Of a DNA stretch of 48,442 nt, positions 1 to 9,871 are shown piece by piece. Numbering within the stretch: position 1 is the stretch's first letter; every line of letters starts with the position of its first letter. Origin of the DNA: Phlegmacium glaucopus (lineage: Eukaryota > Basidiomycota > Agaricomycetes > Agaricales > Cortinariaceae); the NCBI GenBank assembly GCA_015039465.1, contig MU130544.1:63895-112336 (forward strand). Reading direction: 5' to 3'. Both the position numbers and the translations under genes were made by a program. The notes below the pieces were generated by a model that had not been told where the DNA came from, did not search any database, and was given only the letters and a program-made list of their open reading frames with translations.

Positions 1-1100
1 ATGGGAATCTTGTGCAGCAGGAAGGCTAGATATGCCCTTGAGAGACATTTCAATGCTCTCCTGAGAGGAGGCATCAACCCAGAACACATGTGAAAAACTG
101 ACAAGAAATAAATCCAGTGTTGTGAATGGCAAAATGAAGACCTTTACCTATCAGACATTCTTTCTAAGAACTTGAGACAAATCTGAGTCTTTCCAATTCC
201 TCCCAGTCCCCAGAGGAGACAAGAGCGCCTTGACATCAGTCTACTAGTAGCCCGATGAACAAAAATCCCCCCAAGTTTGTCGAGTACATCCTTCCGTCCA
301 GTAAAAATCGGGCTGGAGTTGGGTATTTGAGTTACAGAGATATTTATCTGCCCTTTACCAACATTGGCAGGGAGAAAATGGTAGTTTTCACAGCTAACCT
401 ATGAACAGTTATTGCTAAATCATTTACACAACCTACGAGAAAGACTTACAAAAGTGCCACCAGCGATCATGATATTTTGGGCATTCCCAAAGAGACCCAT
501 GGCAGATTGTCGACCCTGCTGATCATCAGCGGAAGCCAAGAACACATTGTGTAAGCAATTCACCGAGGGATTTTGTCCCGATTCCCTGGATCCCAAGCTG
601 GCTTGCATTGTGGAATCAGGCGAGGAGGGCAAAGTTCCTTCAGGATGGCCTACCAAAGCGGAAACCGAAGCAGAGACTTGGAATTCATGGGTAGCCTGAT
701 CGACGACGATGATTGAGTAATTATGGACGTGGCGGGTTAAGTTGAATACTGACATTAACGCCAGCAGCTGGAACGCTTACAGGAGCAAAATCATTGATCG
801 CCAAAGTGGGAACCGAAGTAGAGACTGGGAGGTCAAGGGTAGTCTGATCGATGATGATGGTTAAAATATTTAACGCGATGTGCGAAGTTGAACGCTCACA
901 GTAACGCCAGCGACTTGAATAACATGTGCGCTCGCAGCCGCAGCACTAGCAGGAACCGATAGCATGGGATCAACGGTGCTTGTTTTGATGGTCGATGTTA
1001 ATATTGCAGGTTCAGAGCTTGAACCCAAAGCACCGTTGATGGTCAGAGATGAATTTTTTAATTTCTTGGACTTGAAAATTTTCTTAAAAATACGCCTCAT
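1..1100 (-). CDS. STAND NTPase (NACHT/NB-ARC-like), N-terminal part, cut by window edge
   Basis: The likely start is the ATG at 1100, giving a basic N-terminus (MRRIFKKIFKSKK). Splicing in further exons gives a segment with GLFGNAQNIMIAGGTF (near 430-475), then an exon containing the P-loop GLGGIGKTQ (around 190-215), then an exon with SHVFWVDASSQES at 1-102. Introns are supported by donors GTAAGT (near 445) and GTAAAG (near 135) and by matching AG acceptors. The order 'AQN..I.GG.F', P-loop, then FWVDASS is the usual front of basidiomycete STAND proteins, which act as nucleotide-switched signalling or self/non-self recognition proteins. The C-terminal sensor repeats lie outside the window. 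The exon structure between 650 and 1000 is unclear because that stretch is a tandem duplication. Family call is confident; exact gene model is not. Confidence 0.75.
654..935. repeat. Diverged tandem duplication (~140 bp x2) inside the STAND gene
   Basis: Bases ~654-790 and ~799-935 align along their length (both contain ATTGATCGAC/CTGATCGATG-like blocks and CAACTT near GTTAA). On the minus strand each unit reads AGV.VS.QL followed by a ...II.DQ.T... and a VS.SV stretch. Each unit also carries plausible splice sites (GTGAGC or GTAAGC donors; CAG or AAG acceptors), so an exon with its intron seems to have been duplicated. The units differ at many positions, so the event is old. Confidence 0.65.
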
Positions 1101-1404
1101 ACCGTTGAACAGTGAGTTGTGGTGAGCGATGAAGGTGATGGGAGTCAAAAAGAAAGATGCTCCCGATTACATAAACAGCAATCCGAGATCTCATTCCCAC
1201 TGCACACTTGTGTTCGTCCAATGTTCCGTACTACTCATCACCCCTGAGTTTTCTCCCCCGACAGGCTTCTCCACCTCCGAGTGCGTAACCTCCTCTGGGG
1301 CCTCTCCAGTGGTACGTAAATTAATACAATTTTGATGCTTGACTGAGAACGCCTAGTAAATTTGCAGCCTGCACGCGATGATCAAGACCTCCAATAATTA
1401 TGCT

Positions 1405-2174
1405 CAAAATTCTGCGTTCTGGACGTCTAAGGAGCAGACTACGCGAAACTCATGCGAGACCTCAAAGAACGTCGCGCTAAATCCTAATCTTTCCTCCCAA
1501 TCTTCAAGTCAAACTCAGAAAACTCCAGGACGAGCTCGCCGATGCCAATAGCACAGCAACATAATTCCCTGAAAATCACCTTGTTGATGTATAAGGAACA
1601 ACTAGAAGTGGTTGCGTCAGATAAGGAAGTTTGCGGGAGAGATGGCCTGAGTGGAGTTGAAAGAACTTAGGGAGAAATTGTCTGGTGCAGAAACAAAATG
1701 GACGACTCAGGGAGACGGTTTCTTATACCGATTTTTATTCCACCATATAATTTTTTGGATGTCAGGTTGCGAGACAAGACGCAAGAAACGGATCAAACTA
1801 TATCCAATATGCAATAAAGACTTACCCACTGTTGAGAAAATTGAGGGTCTGTTTGTCTTCTCTCTCCGATTTATTGAAGGTGTAAACTGATGCCTTGCAT
1901 CATCAATAGCACCTTACGAAGAAACTCTTATTCAACTTGCTAATACTGACTTCGAAAGCGAATGACTGAAAGACTAACTTAGTTCCGAAGACATGGTCAT
2001 ACGATTAATGGAATGCAACTTCATGCCTGGCAAGGTATATCTTCCGTTCCTAGCCCCCCTACTCTTCCTTATAATTCTTGCGTATAGGAAATGAGAATTA
2101 ACATTGGACATCTTGAAGCCCTCACGGAACTCGCCAATGAGAACTACTCCACGGAGACCTATTCTCCTCAGTAT
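1405..2174 (+). pseudogene. Decayed coiled-coil segment resembling dynactin p150 (Glued)
   Basis: Several short, frame-shifted stretches on the plus strand match successive parts of the fungal dynactin large-subunit coiled coil, in the right order: EQLEVVASDKEV (about 1594-1632), VELKELREKLSGAETKW (about 1654-1704), SSEDMVIRLMECNFMPGK (about 1981-2034) and EMRINIGHLEALTELANEN (about 2088-2144). The last two are joined by an apparent intron, 2035-2087 (GTATAT...TATAG). Between them are stops and frame changes, and no CAP-Gly domain or C-terminal region is visible. The retained intron argues for a fragment of genomic DNA rather than a processed copy. Dynactin is essential in most filamentous fungi, so a complete copy should exist elsewhere. 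Assignment is by motif recognition only. Confidence 0.5.
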
Positions 2175-2228
2175 CAATGTTGCTCCCCGTGGTATGGCTT
2201 CTTTGTACCACCCACCTCCTGTCTTCAG

Positions 2229-3226
2229 TTAATCCCATAGAGGACCGTACCTGACATTGAATCCCCGAGCTTTATTGATCCGCTCAGAAACCTTAGGACG
2301 CTCCGCGAAACTGGTAGTCAAAGTCAAACTTAGAGGCTTTAAACAAGGACGGTCGCGCAGTAAGATGTTCAGTGCGTCCTGCGTGAGGATACAATGAAAC
2401 CGCTCTATGCCTATGGTGGACGCTGGGAGTCGGAAGAGCATACATTTTTCCTTTGGGCCGACGGACTTGGCTGACAGTAGTATCCCCGACGCTCTCCCCT
2501 TTAGCTTTCCTTTTCCCTCTATCTTTTGGTTCTTGAAGGGGTCGAAGTTGAGGTAGCAGCGCGATGGACCACACTTTCCGGTTTTCCATGGACCTCAAAA
2601 GCATCAGCTCCTTCCACGTCATATCGCATATCCTGGACCTCACCCCATCCGCGTGCGTGGCCTCGTTCTCCGGTTCTGATTCTGGACCTGGTGCTTCATC
2701 CCCTTCACGAAGATACGATCTTTTGCAGGAAATTGACACAGATTCCAGGAACTATGGTTGCTTCTGGGTCTCCACATAATCCCTTGCTGAATAAATGTAT
2801 TTTCTTGATGCCATGTTGGGAGAAAGATCCCCATGCCCCCCGAGTCGAGGTAAGTCAGCGTCAGCTTTTAACTATCATCAAGTTCCACGATGGGTTCTCA
2901 TCAAGATATGAAAGGATGCCACTGAATTTCTTGCCGGGCATCGCATTGTCCCTGTCGTATCGCATGTGCTGGACGGCCTGGAATCAGCAGAAGAAGGATT
3001 TGAATTGTTGAAGAGAGGAGATCAGTTTGGTAAAGTCGTCGTTAGTATACACCGGATAGATGTCCAACCCAAACTTTGACCAGCCCACTTTTATAAATTT
3101 CATGACTCGATTGTACTCGCAATGTGGTTTATTTTGAAAGGCCATCAGACGGCCTGCTACTGCTGTGGAGAGGATTTTCTCTGATGGTGGGACCCAATTT
3201 CCTGCAACGTACAAGTCTAAATTCAT
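2229..3226 (-). CDS. Unidentified minus-strand ORF set, possibly one spliced or decayed gene
   Basis: Downstream of HCS1 on the same strand there are several protein-like open stretches: 3226-2984 (contains KFIKVGWSKFGLDIYPVY), 2980-2880 (QAVQHMRYDRDNAMPGKK), ~2830-2700 (FSKGLCGDPEATIVPGICVN) and 2441-2229, which ends RGFNVRYGPLWD. They lie in different frames, and I could not find a consistent set of splice sites joining them. They may be exons of one lineage-specific gene or a gene in decay. No domain is recognised. Overlapping plus-strand ORFs look like shadows. Confidence 0.25.
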
Positions 3227-3267
3227 ACACTACCGTCGACAGCCGGCAATTCAGACATTTGTATTTT

Positions 3268-6200
3268 TTATTCCAGTCCAGCATACTTAACATCAGCATT
3301 GGCATCCAGCCAAGCCAGCCATTTCTTGAGATACCTACTCCCATGGCAGACGGTCGAAGAATCTCCAACAATACACTGGGAATGTTCAGATAAGAAAACA
3401 CGAAATCAAAACAAAAAAAAACACTCACAAGATGCCGCTTCGCCCTTGTCATAGCCACTGTTAAAAAAAGATGGGAAAAAAATAAGAATGGTGGGCACAC
3501 AGACATCAACTCCGCACATACCATTCATTCTTCTCTTTTCTCTTAAGAATCCTACATCTCTCTGTACCAAGGTCAACAAATGAAAACGAATGCAAGGTAA
3601 TGAAAACGGGGGACATACTGTGTTGTTACTACGTACAAGAGAAATAATAACGGCTTCTTTCTCCCGCCCTTGCATACCATCGACTGTTCCGATTTCAAGT
3701 GTAACACCATACTTGGGTCGCAAGAGTGATGTCAGGAGTGTAACTTGAGCTTGATACCTGTGTAATCAAATCATGAGGTAACGAGTGAAAAAGGATATTG
3801 TAGGGTCTTACGGCGTAATAATAGCAATCTGGCTCGGCACAATGCCAACTTGGACCTGTAGTGACACTCTCAACTTTATAGCTGCTTAAAAGACCTTGGA
3901 AAACAAGCATACCAGTTTATCAACCCAATTGCTTACTATGGTGCCTTCATTTTCATTACAACGACTACCTTCATCGCCATCGCCATCGAGTCTCTCGAAA
4001 TATTCACAACCAGCGGTGTCAAAAAATACAACAGGTGTCTGCAACAGATCTTTCTCGTCCTCCTCAGAGTCGGCCTGAGCATTCGATAGATCATGGAGAA
4101 GGTGAGAGGCCACAGATGTGTGTGATTTTAGCTTGGATCCATAAAGAGTTTTTGATGGAAAGGCACAAATTTGATCGTGCATGCTAGATAGATGCGTGCA
4201 TATATTATATTTAGAAAAATGGCGCGATCTGAAGGTTGTTTGTTTGGGTACATACCGATATTGTATTTCTAACATCCGTTTGATACTAGCGCCATACATC
4301 TTCTCCAGACGGTCGAACAGGGTGGTCTCGAGCGTGCGAGGTGGCACCAGTTTCGGTACTAAGGCCCGTGGTGGGATGGAAATTTGAGCCACCCCAGCAG
4401 ACAAGCCGCCTTCACTTGATGTTGATTCTGGATCCGAGCCCTCATCGGAGCCTACAGCCTGGCTTAACTCAATGTCTTTGGCTTTCTTTGAACCCGAGGC
4501 CGTAGGTTTGATTGAACCCTGAGAAAGAGATATTGATTTTCTCTCCTTTTTATCGTCAAGGGAGAGTATCGTAGGAGGAAGTTGCATCGGATCTCCAGCT
4601 AGAATCAATTTCTTGGCTTTGAAAATGGGAATCCAGCAGACCTAATAGATATAGGTAAGGATGGGTAAAGCAACGAGACGGTCATGGTAAACCAAGACTT
4701 ACAGCTTCTAGCGCTTGAGTCGCTTCATCGATAATGACCACATCAAACTCCTCATTGAATAGTTGCCTACTACCAGATGAATGGCATGTCGCCAAAACAA
4801 CCTTGACACTGGTTTATTACTCGCAGCATTTGTACATAAATATCATAACATACCTGAGATTCTTTGAGAACAGATTTCACAACGCCTCCTTCCCGCCTCC
4901 GATATCTTGTTGTTATTGAGTACTAGAAGAAGAGAAAGGCACTCTTCATCACTTACTCTTTACGGAGGGCTTTAACTTCTTCCCACATTTTCTTTCGTTC
5001 GGCTCCTCTGGGCCCTTTGCCTTTCACCCCTTTGCCTTTTCCGGAAAGAATACCAAGTGTTGTGTCTAATTCATTCTTCACATCTTTGGCGAGAGCGGCC
5101 TATGCCTTCATATTAAAACAGGTTTGCGTTTTCGGTGCTAAATTAACAACTTACCTGATCTGTGCGAGTCGCTTTGACTTCTAAAGTGGAATCAAGAATG
5201 CCTTCATGAGCCATAACGCGTGCAGGATGTCCAATTCTCGTCACTTTCAGTTTCGCCGCCTTATCTACGACGGGAAGAGCTAACAGACGTTCCAGGATAT
5301 TGTCCACAGAGAGGTTGGAGGCACCGCAAACAAGAACACGATTCGCCTTGGGATTTGATGGACTTGCAGTGGTTAATTGACGAATAACTTCGATCAGAGT
5401 ATGAGTTTTTCCGGTCCCTAAGTTTTATGTCATGCATGCAATACGCGCTGTGGCAATAAAGAACATACCTGGGGGCCCATGTATACACGCTACCTCTGGT
5501 GACTCCAAACAAAACCTGACAGCCGCCTTCTGGCTATCATTCAACGTGTCGTCGAAAAAAGTAAGATTGTTGACGGGTTCTCGTGATGCAGGTAGCTTCA
5601 TAGCGAGTAGAACTTGGATAAGGGCGTTTAGCTCGCCGGAGGACTTGCCACCGCTGTCACCCTACGCATACTGAGTCCGCTGATACGGTTGGTGGATGAT
5701 AAAGCTAACCGGGATGACAATCTTCTCCAATTGCTCGATCGTTTTATCCATCCTATATATAATATTCAGTCAAGCCCCAGTACCACACCTGAGGATGGAT
5801 GATCACTAACCTATCGTAAGTCACACTGTTTGCCAATTTGAGGACGCGACAACGTTCAGGTAAGTCGAGATCGTCAGAATTTGAATCCGAAGCATTCACG
5901 GCAATAACAATTTTGGAATCGGAGACCTGGGGGAAAAGGTGAATCAAGACGATCCAAGAAACTGTCAGCTAAAAATCACCTTGTAGACGACGCCTTCAAC
6001 TTGTTGAGCTCCTTTCGTGTCTGTCGGCGATGCCTTGGCTTTCTTCGAAGTAGTGACCGAAGATACATTGGCTTCTATTCTAGTAAGATCGCCTGGTCTA
6101 ATCATGTTGGGGTGATTTTCATATGACTTATAGACGACGCCATAAAACTACCTGAAAGTATGGGGAGGAAAATTCGGACTTGAATGGTATGCAGATGGAC

Positions 6201-6461
6201 GTTCTAGTTCTACCAAGCTGCCCTTTGAATATCATTAGCACCATTGCATGTGTATTAAATAAATGCGTACGTTTTTCCCCCGAGCCCAACATGCATACCA
6301 ACAACTCCAAGTCCTCCCAACGAAAGACCATTCTGCTCCAGTATTTTCGGCCCACAATTCGATAGAAGTAATGAACTGCGTTCTATCTCTGCTTGTCTCT
6401 CTTTCGCGAGTAGAATGCGTTGTCTGTCGATGAAATCCTGAAGTTCTGCTGTGTTGGCCAT
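3268..6461 (-). CDS. HCS1: SF1B DNA helicase, HCS1 / SMUBP-2 family
   Basis: This is the DNA polymerase alpha-associated helicase A family: ATP-dependent, 5'-3', Upf1-like. The start is the ATG at 6461 (MANTAELQDFIDRQ), followed by the family N-terminus (ERSSLLLSNCGPKILEQ, then GLGGLGVVGMHVGLGGK). Helicase motifs appear in order: Walker A GPPGTGKT (about 5400-5480), Walker B/II VVIIDEATQ (about 4700-4745), III GDPMQLPPT (about 4575-4600), V TVDGMQGREKEAVIISLVRSN-like block (about 3620-3690) and VI AMTRAKRHL (about 3430-3460). The last exon reads CIVGDSSTVCHGSRYLKKW and stops at 3268. Introns are 50-60 bp; one (5418-5468) splits the Walker A codons. A Ser/Glu-rich insert sits between motifs III and IV. 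All key motifs are intact, so the gene is probably functional. Confidence 0.92.
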
Positions 6462-6538
6462 GACTGTTACGGCAAGGTTGGGGTCCGGCCGGATACACAC
6501 CGCTCCCAAAAGGTAGATCTGCTCTTTACACAAGAGAT
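6462..6538. promoter_or_regulatory. Very short divergent intergenic region (HCS1 / M20 peptidase)
   Basis: Only 77 bp separate the ATG of HCS1 (minus) from the first suitable in-frame ATG of the M20 peptidase (plus). Any promoter must be shared or lie inside the neighbouring leader or coding sequence. No clear TATA box is visible. If the peptidase start were placed further downstream the gap would widen slightly. Confidence 0.45.
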
Positions 6539-8730
6539 ATGTGTAATCACGACAATATTCCTAGTTCCAACTCCAAAGTATGGCGACCAGACGATCCCGC
6601 TCAACCTACTCCTTCCCGACCAGGTTCTACTCAATTATATCGACCTGATATCTTGGAAACGATCGAATCAAAGATCAAAGAGATGGATGCAGGGTTGAGG
6701 GAGCTGAGCCTTGACATTCACGGTATAATCAATATGATTTGATTGTCTTTCTAACATCAACTGATCTCTCAATCTAGCCCATCCAGAACTTGGTTATGAG
6801 GAATAGTACGATTTTTCTGTGGCCTTGAAGGTCTAAAAGCCTTACTGAAAATTTGACTTATTAGTCATGCGCACAATGTTTATACTGCCTTCATGGAAAA
6901 ACACGGCTTCGAGGTCACGAAACAATTTCACCTCGAAACTGCATGGCGGGCGACGTTCTCTCATGGGACGGGCGGTAGAACTATTGGCATCAATTCAGAG
7001 GTTAGGGCGGGACATTGATGAATCACTTGTTAAAAGCTAATTAACAATGGATGTACTTAGATGGATGCTTTGAAGGGTATCGGACACGCATGTGGCCATA
7101 ATCTCATTGGAATATCAGGTCAGTCTTCCCTTCTTAACAAACGAAACTATGAACCTCAATCGCGACCTAGGCGTCGCCGTCGCATGCGCAATCAAAGCAG
7201 CCCTTGAGCATCATAATGTTTCTGGAAAGATCGTGCTACTCGGTACTCCTGGTAACGCATAGTCTTCCAGCCATTTTGTTGAGGCATCCCAAACTCATCG
7301 TCTGATAGCGGAGGAAGGTGGCTCTGGTAAAGTGGCCCTTCTTGAAAAGGGTGCTTATGAAGGCATGGATGTTTGCTTGATGTACGTCTGAATATACTTT
7401 CTTCCTTGTCGGCCTAGTCACATATCGCATGCAGGTGTCATCCTGCTCCTGGTCCTATCGGATCGGTGAGCTTGAGCAGCTCTCTTGCGTTGCAGAGATT
7501 GATAGTCGAGTACAAAGGACATACGTAAGGTCATGATTTCTTTTGATTTACCACAAAACACCACAACACTCTGGACAGTGCTCATGCTGCCCTCTCTCCA
7601 TGGGAAGGGAAAAACGCCCTTGATGCTGCTGTACTAGGTTACAATAACATTTCGGCTCTTCGTCAGCAGCTGAAACCAACCCATCGAGTCCATGGCATCT
7701 TTGAAGGAAAAGACTGGGCTCCAAATAGTATGCTTCATCGACATATGTCTTTTTCAGCTATCTCACTTTGTCTTTGTTAGTCATTCCTGACTATGCCAAG
7801 TTCATGTCAGTTGTTTGTATCTGCTGGTACACGATCAACAAAAAAAGGCTAATCAAATGCACAGATGCTATGTACGTGCGCCCACACGTTCGGAAATGCA
7901 GGAAACCCTCAAACGAGTTACTCCATGCTTCGAGTAAGCCTCTCTCAGTATTCTCTCAGTATGTCTCCGGAGCAAACCTCCCCTTGCACTTGTCTTGTGC
8001 ACAGGGCTGCTGGGCTTGCTACTGGATGTCAAGTATCCATTGAATATTCATGGGGATCCACTTCTGATATCCGTCAAAATAAAGCATTGGGTACGCCGCA
8101 TAAATATTCTAGAAGGAATTGAAAAAGATTGGAATTTTCATTTTTATTTCAAGGTGGTGAAGTTGCAAACATTGTTCTAAACAAGTATGGTGCAATCGAT
8201 TATGAATGGGGTATCAAAAGTGCATCTACTGATTTCGTTCGTTTATTTTCTATATCCCATCATATCAACCGTTTGTGCTAATTCTTAAAACTCGTAGGGA
8301 AACGTTACTTATGGTTTGTGATTCTCATTTTTTTCGCATATGAATCATTTGACACTTGACATCATCAGCTCTCCCTTCTCTTCATCCTGGATTTGGTGCG
8401 CTATCCATTTTTTAAATTTTATTTAAAGTTTCGACTCATTCCAATAATCGGAACCGTGCACAGCTATCCCTACGGTCCTTGATGGAGGAAATCATACCAG
8501 AAGGTTCGCTGCAGCAGCAGCAACAATCGAAGCTCATTACGCCTGCCTCGACGTCTCTAAAGCATTGGCTGCTACGGGCGTTCGAGTTCTTACGGACGAT
8601 AAATTCTTTGCCGAGGTACGATTTCCCATCTGGAATGAAAAAAATAATCTATTATGACCTAATCTAACTATAATGGCTCAAGGTCGTAAGGACGTTCAAA
8701 GAAGATGAGAAGGAACGTGGATTGCCTTGA
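6539..8730 (+). CDS. M20 family metallopeptidase, PM20D2-like (dipeptidase/amidohydrolase)
   Basis: The spliced product reads [16 protein letters not shown], then [30 protein letters not shown] (metal-binding His), [11 protein letters not shown] (catalytic/metal Glu pair), [10 protein letters not shown], then the dimerisation lid [38 protein letters not shown] near the C-terminus, and ends [15 protein letters not shown] with TGA at 8728. This is the architecture of peptidase M20 domain-containing protein 2, which hydrolyses small dipeptide-type amides in the cytosol. Start at ATG 6539 gives a short variable leader before the conserved region. There are many introns. Two consecutive exons are tiny: 8298-8313 (16 bp) and 8369-8395 (27 bp), and together they supply the conserved Gly-Asn-Val and His-Pro-Gly-Phe stretch. 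All metal-ligand motifs seem present. The natural substrate is not deducible from sequence. Confidence 0.9.
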
Positions 8731-9871
8731 GAGAATTTTCCTTTTGGACTCTTTAAATTTTGGATCAAATTTTTGTATACTACTTAGTCGATGTTTTGCT
8801 TCATGATAAGCGTTCAGTGAAGTTGCCTGGTGGACCACTGTTGTTTGTTTTTATTGCTGCTGTTGTCGATTCCTTGATAGCTTTTTGCGCATTGAAAACC
8901 GCCGATGAAAGGCCCAACTAATCTTATCGTAAGCAACACCATTCGTCCATTTGAAGACTCATTGATGTGATGACGACTAAAATTTATGGCAACGGCATAA
9001 TTTGATGTTGAAAGATTGTAAAGCTCGTGATAAAATAGTATATATTACAAGCCAATGGAGAAGATCATAAGAGGTATCATATAGAAGGGAAGCTCATGGA
9101 GAACTCTGATGAACTGCCATGTTCAAACTTGGGAAGAAAAAAACACCTTTCTTCAACTTGCACCTTTCGGATATTGCCGCCGTACAAGCCAATCATGTAC
9201 GGTGGTGCACTGGTGGTGTTTCCAAATCCCAGATTCTTTGATAATAATATGAGTTTGATGGCAAACGGACATTTACGGCGCTCCAAATGAAATTTCGTCA
9301 CACCTGATTAGAGTATACACCCTGATATGCATCTGCCTTTGAGGTGTGGTAGTCTTCTTTCCAGTAGAGCAGGGATGCGTAGAGCGTAGTACAAATTCCA
9401 ATTACATTTTTTAAATATGCAGCGGTTAGTAATAACTGCCGCTGTCGAGTTTCTCGAGGAGGAGGGTATAACGAGAGCTGGACGCACCGATGGGATCCTC
9501 AGAGATTTGCTGATAAGGTGTGTACGTATTCATTATTCAAATATTCAAACCGAATAATGGACCGAACAGACTCTATAAGTCCGACTTTACCCAAAAAGGC
9601 TAAGCGTGAAATTTGATCTGGATCGAGTTCTACCATTGCCCCCTTGCTTTTCTCTTTCCGCAGCAAATTAGCTTCGGTAATCGACTCAACACCACAGAAA
9701 CTCGTCAAGCTGGGAATATTTGAATGGCTCAGCGCTCAGGCTGTGCAATGCTTCTTTTTGTAGCTGGGATGCTCGATAAAATACAAAAGGCATCAGGAAC
9801 TCACCCGGAACGACTGTACATCGTGGAAGAGCAAACCATTTCATTTTCTCCTCTTACCGAAGTTCCTGATT
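8731..9871. other. Intergenic region without a recognised gene
   Basis: This holds the 3' flank of the M20 gene and the 5' flank of membrane-protein copy A. A short block near 8962-8985 (TGATGACGACTAAAATTTAT) recurs near 43088-43110. From ~9670 on, the sequence (for example AACTCGTCAAGCT and CAATGCTTCTTTTTG) matches the 5' flanks of membrane-protein copies B and C, so the duplication includes upstream DNA. Minus-strand ORFs at 9077-9301 and 9499-9708 show no recognisable domain. Confidence 0.5.

Noticed and set aside
1101..1148. TTG at 1148 as start of the STAND protein
   Set aside because: Not an ATG; the first in-frame ATG is at 1100 and gives a plausible basic N-terminus.
2526..3011. Plus-strand 161-codon ORF
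   Set aside because: Codon content looks antisense to the minus-strand ORFs, has no domain and probably is a shadow, although the minus-strand gene itself is uncertain.
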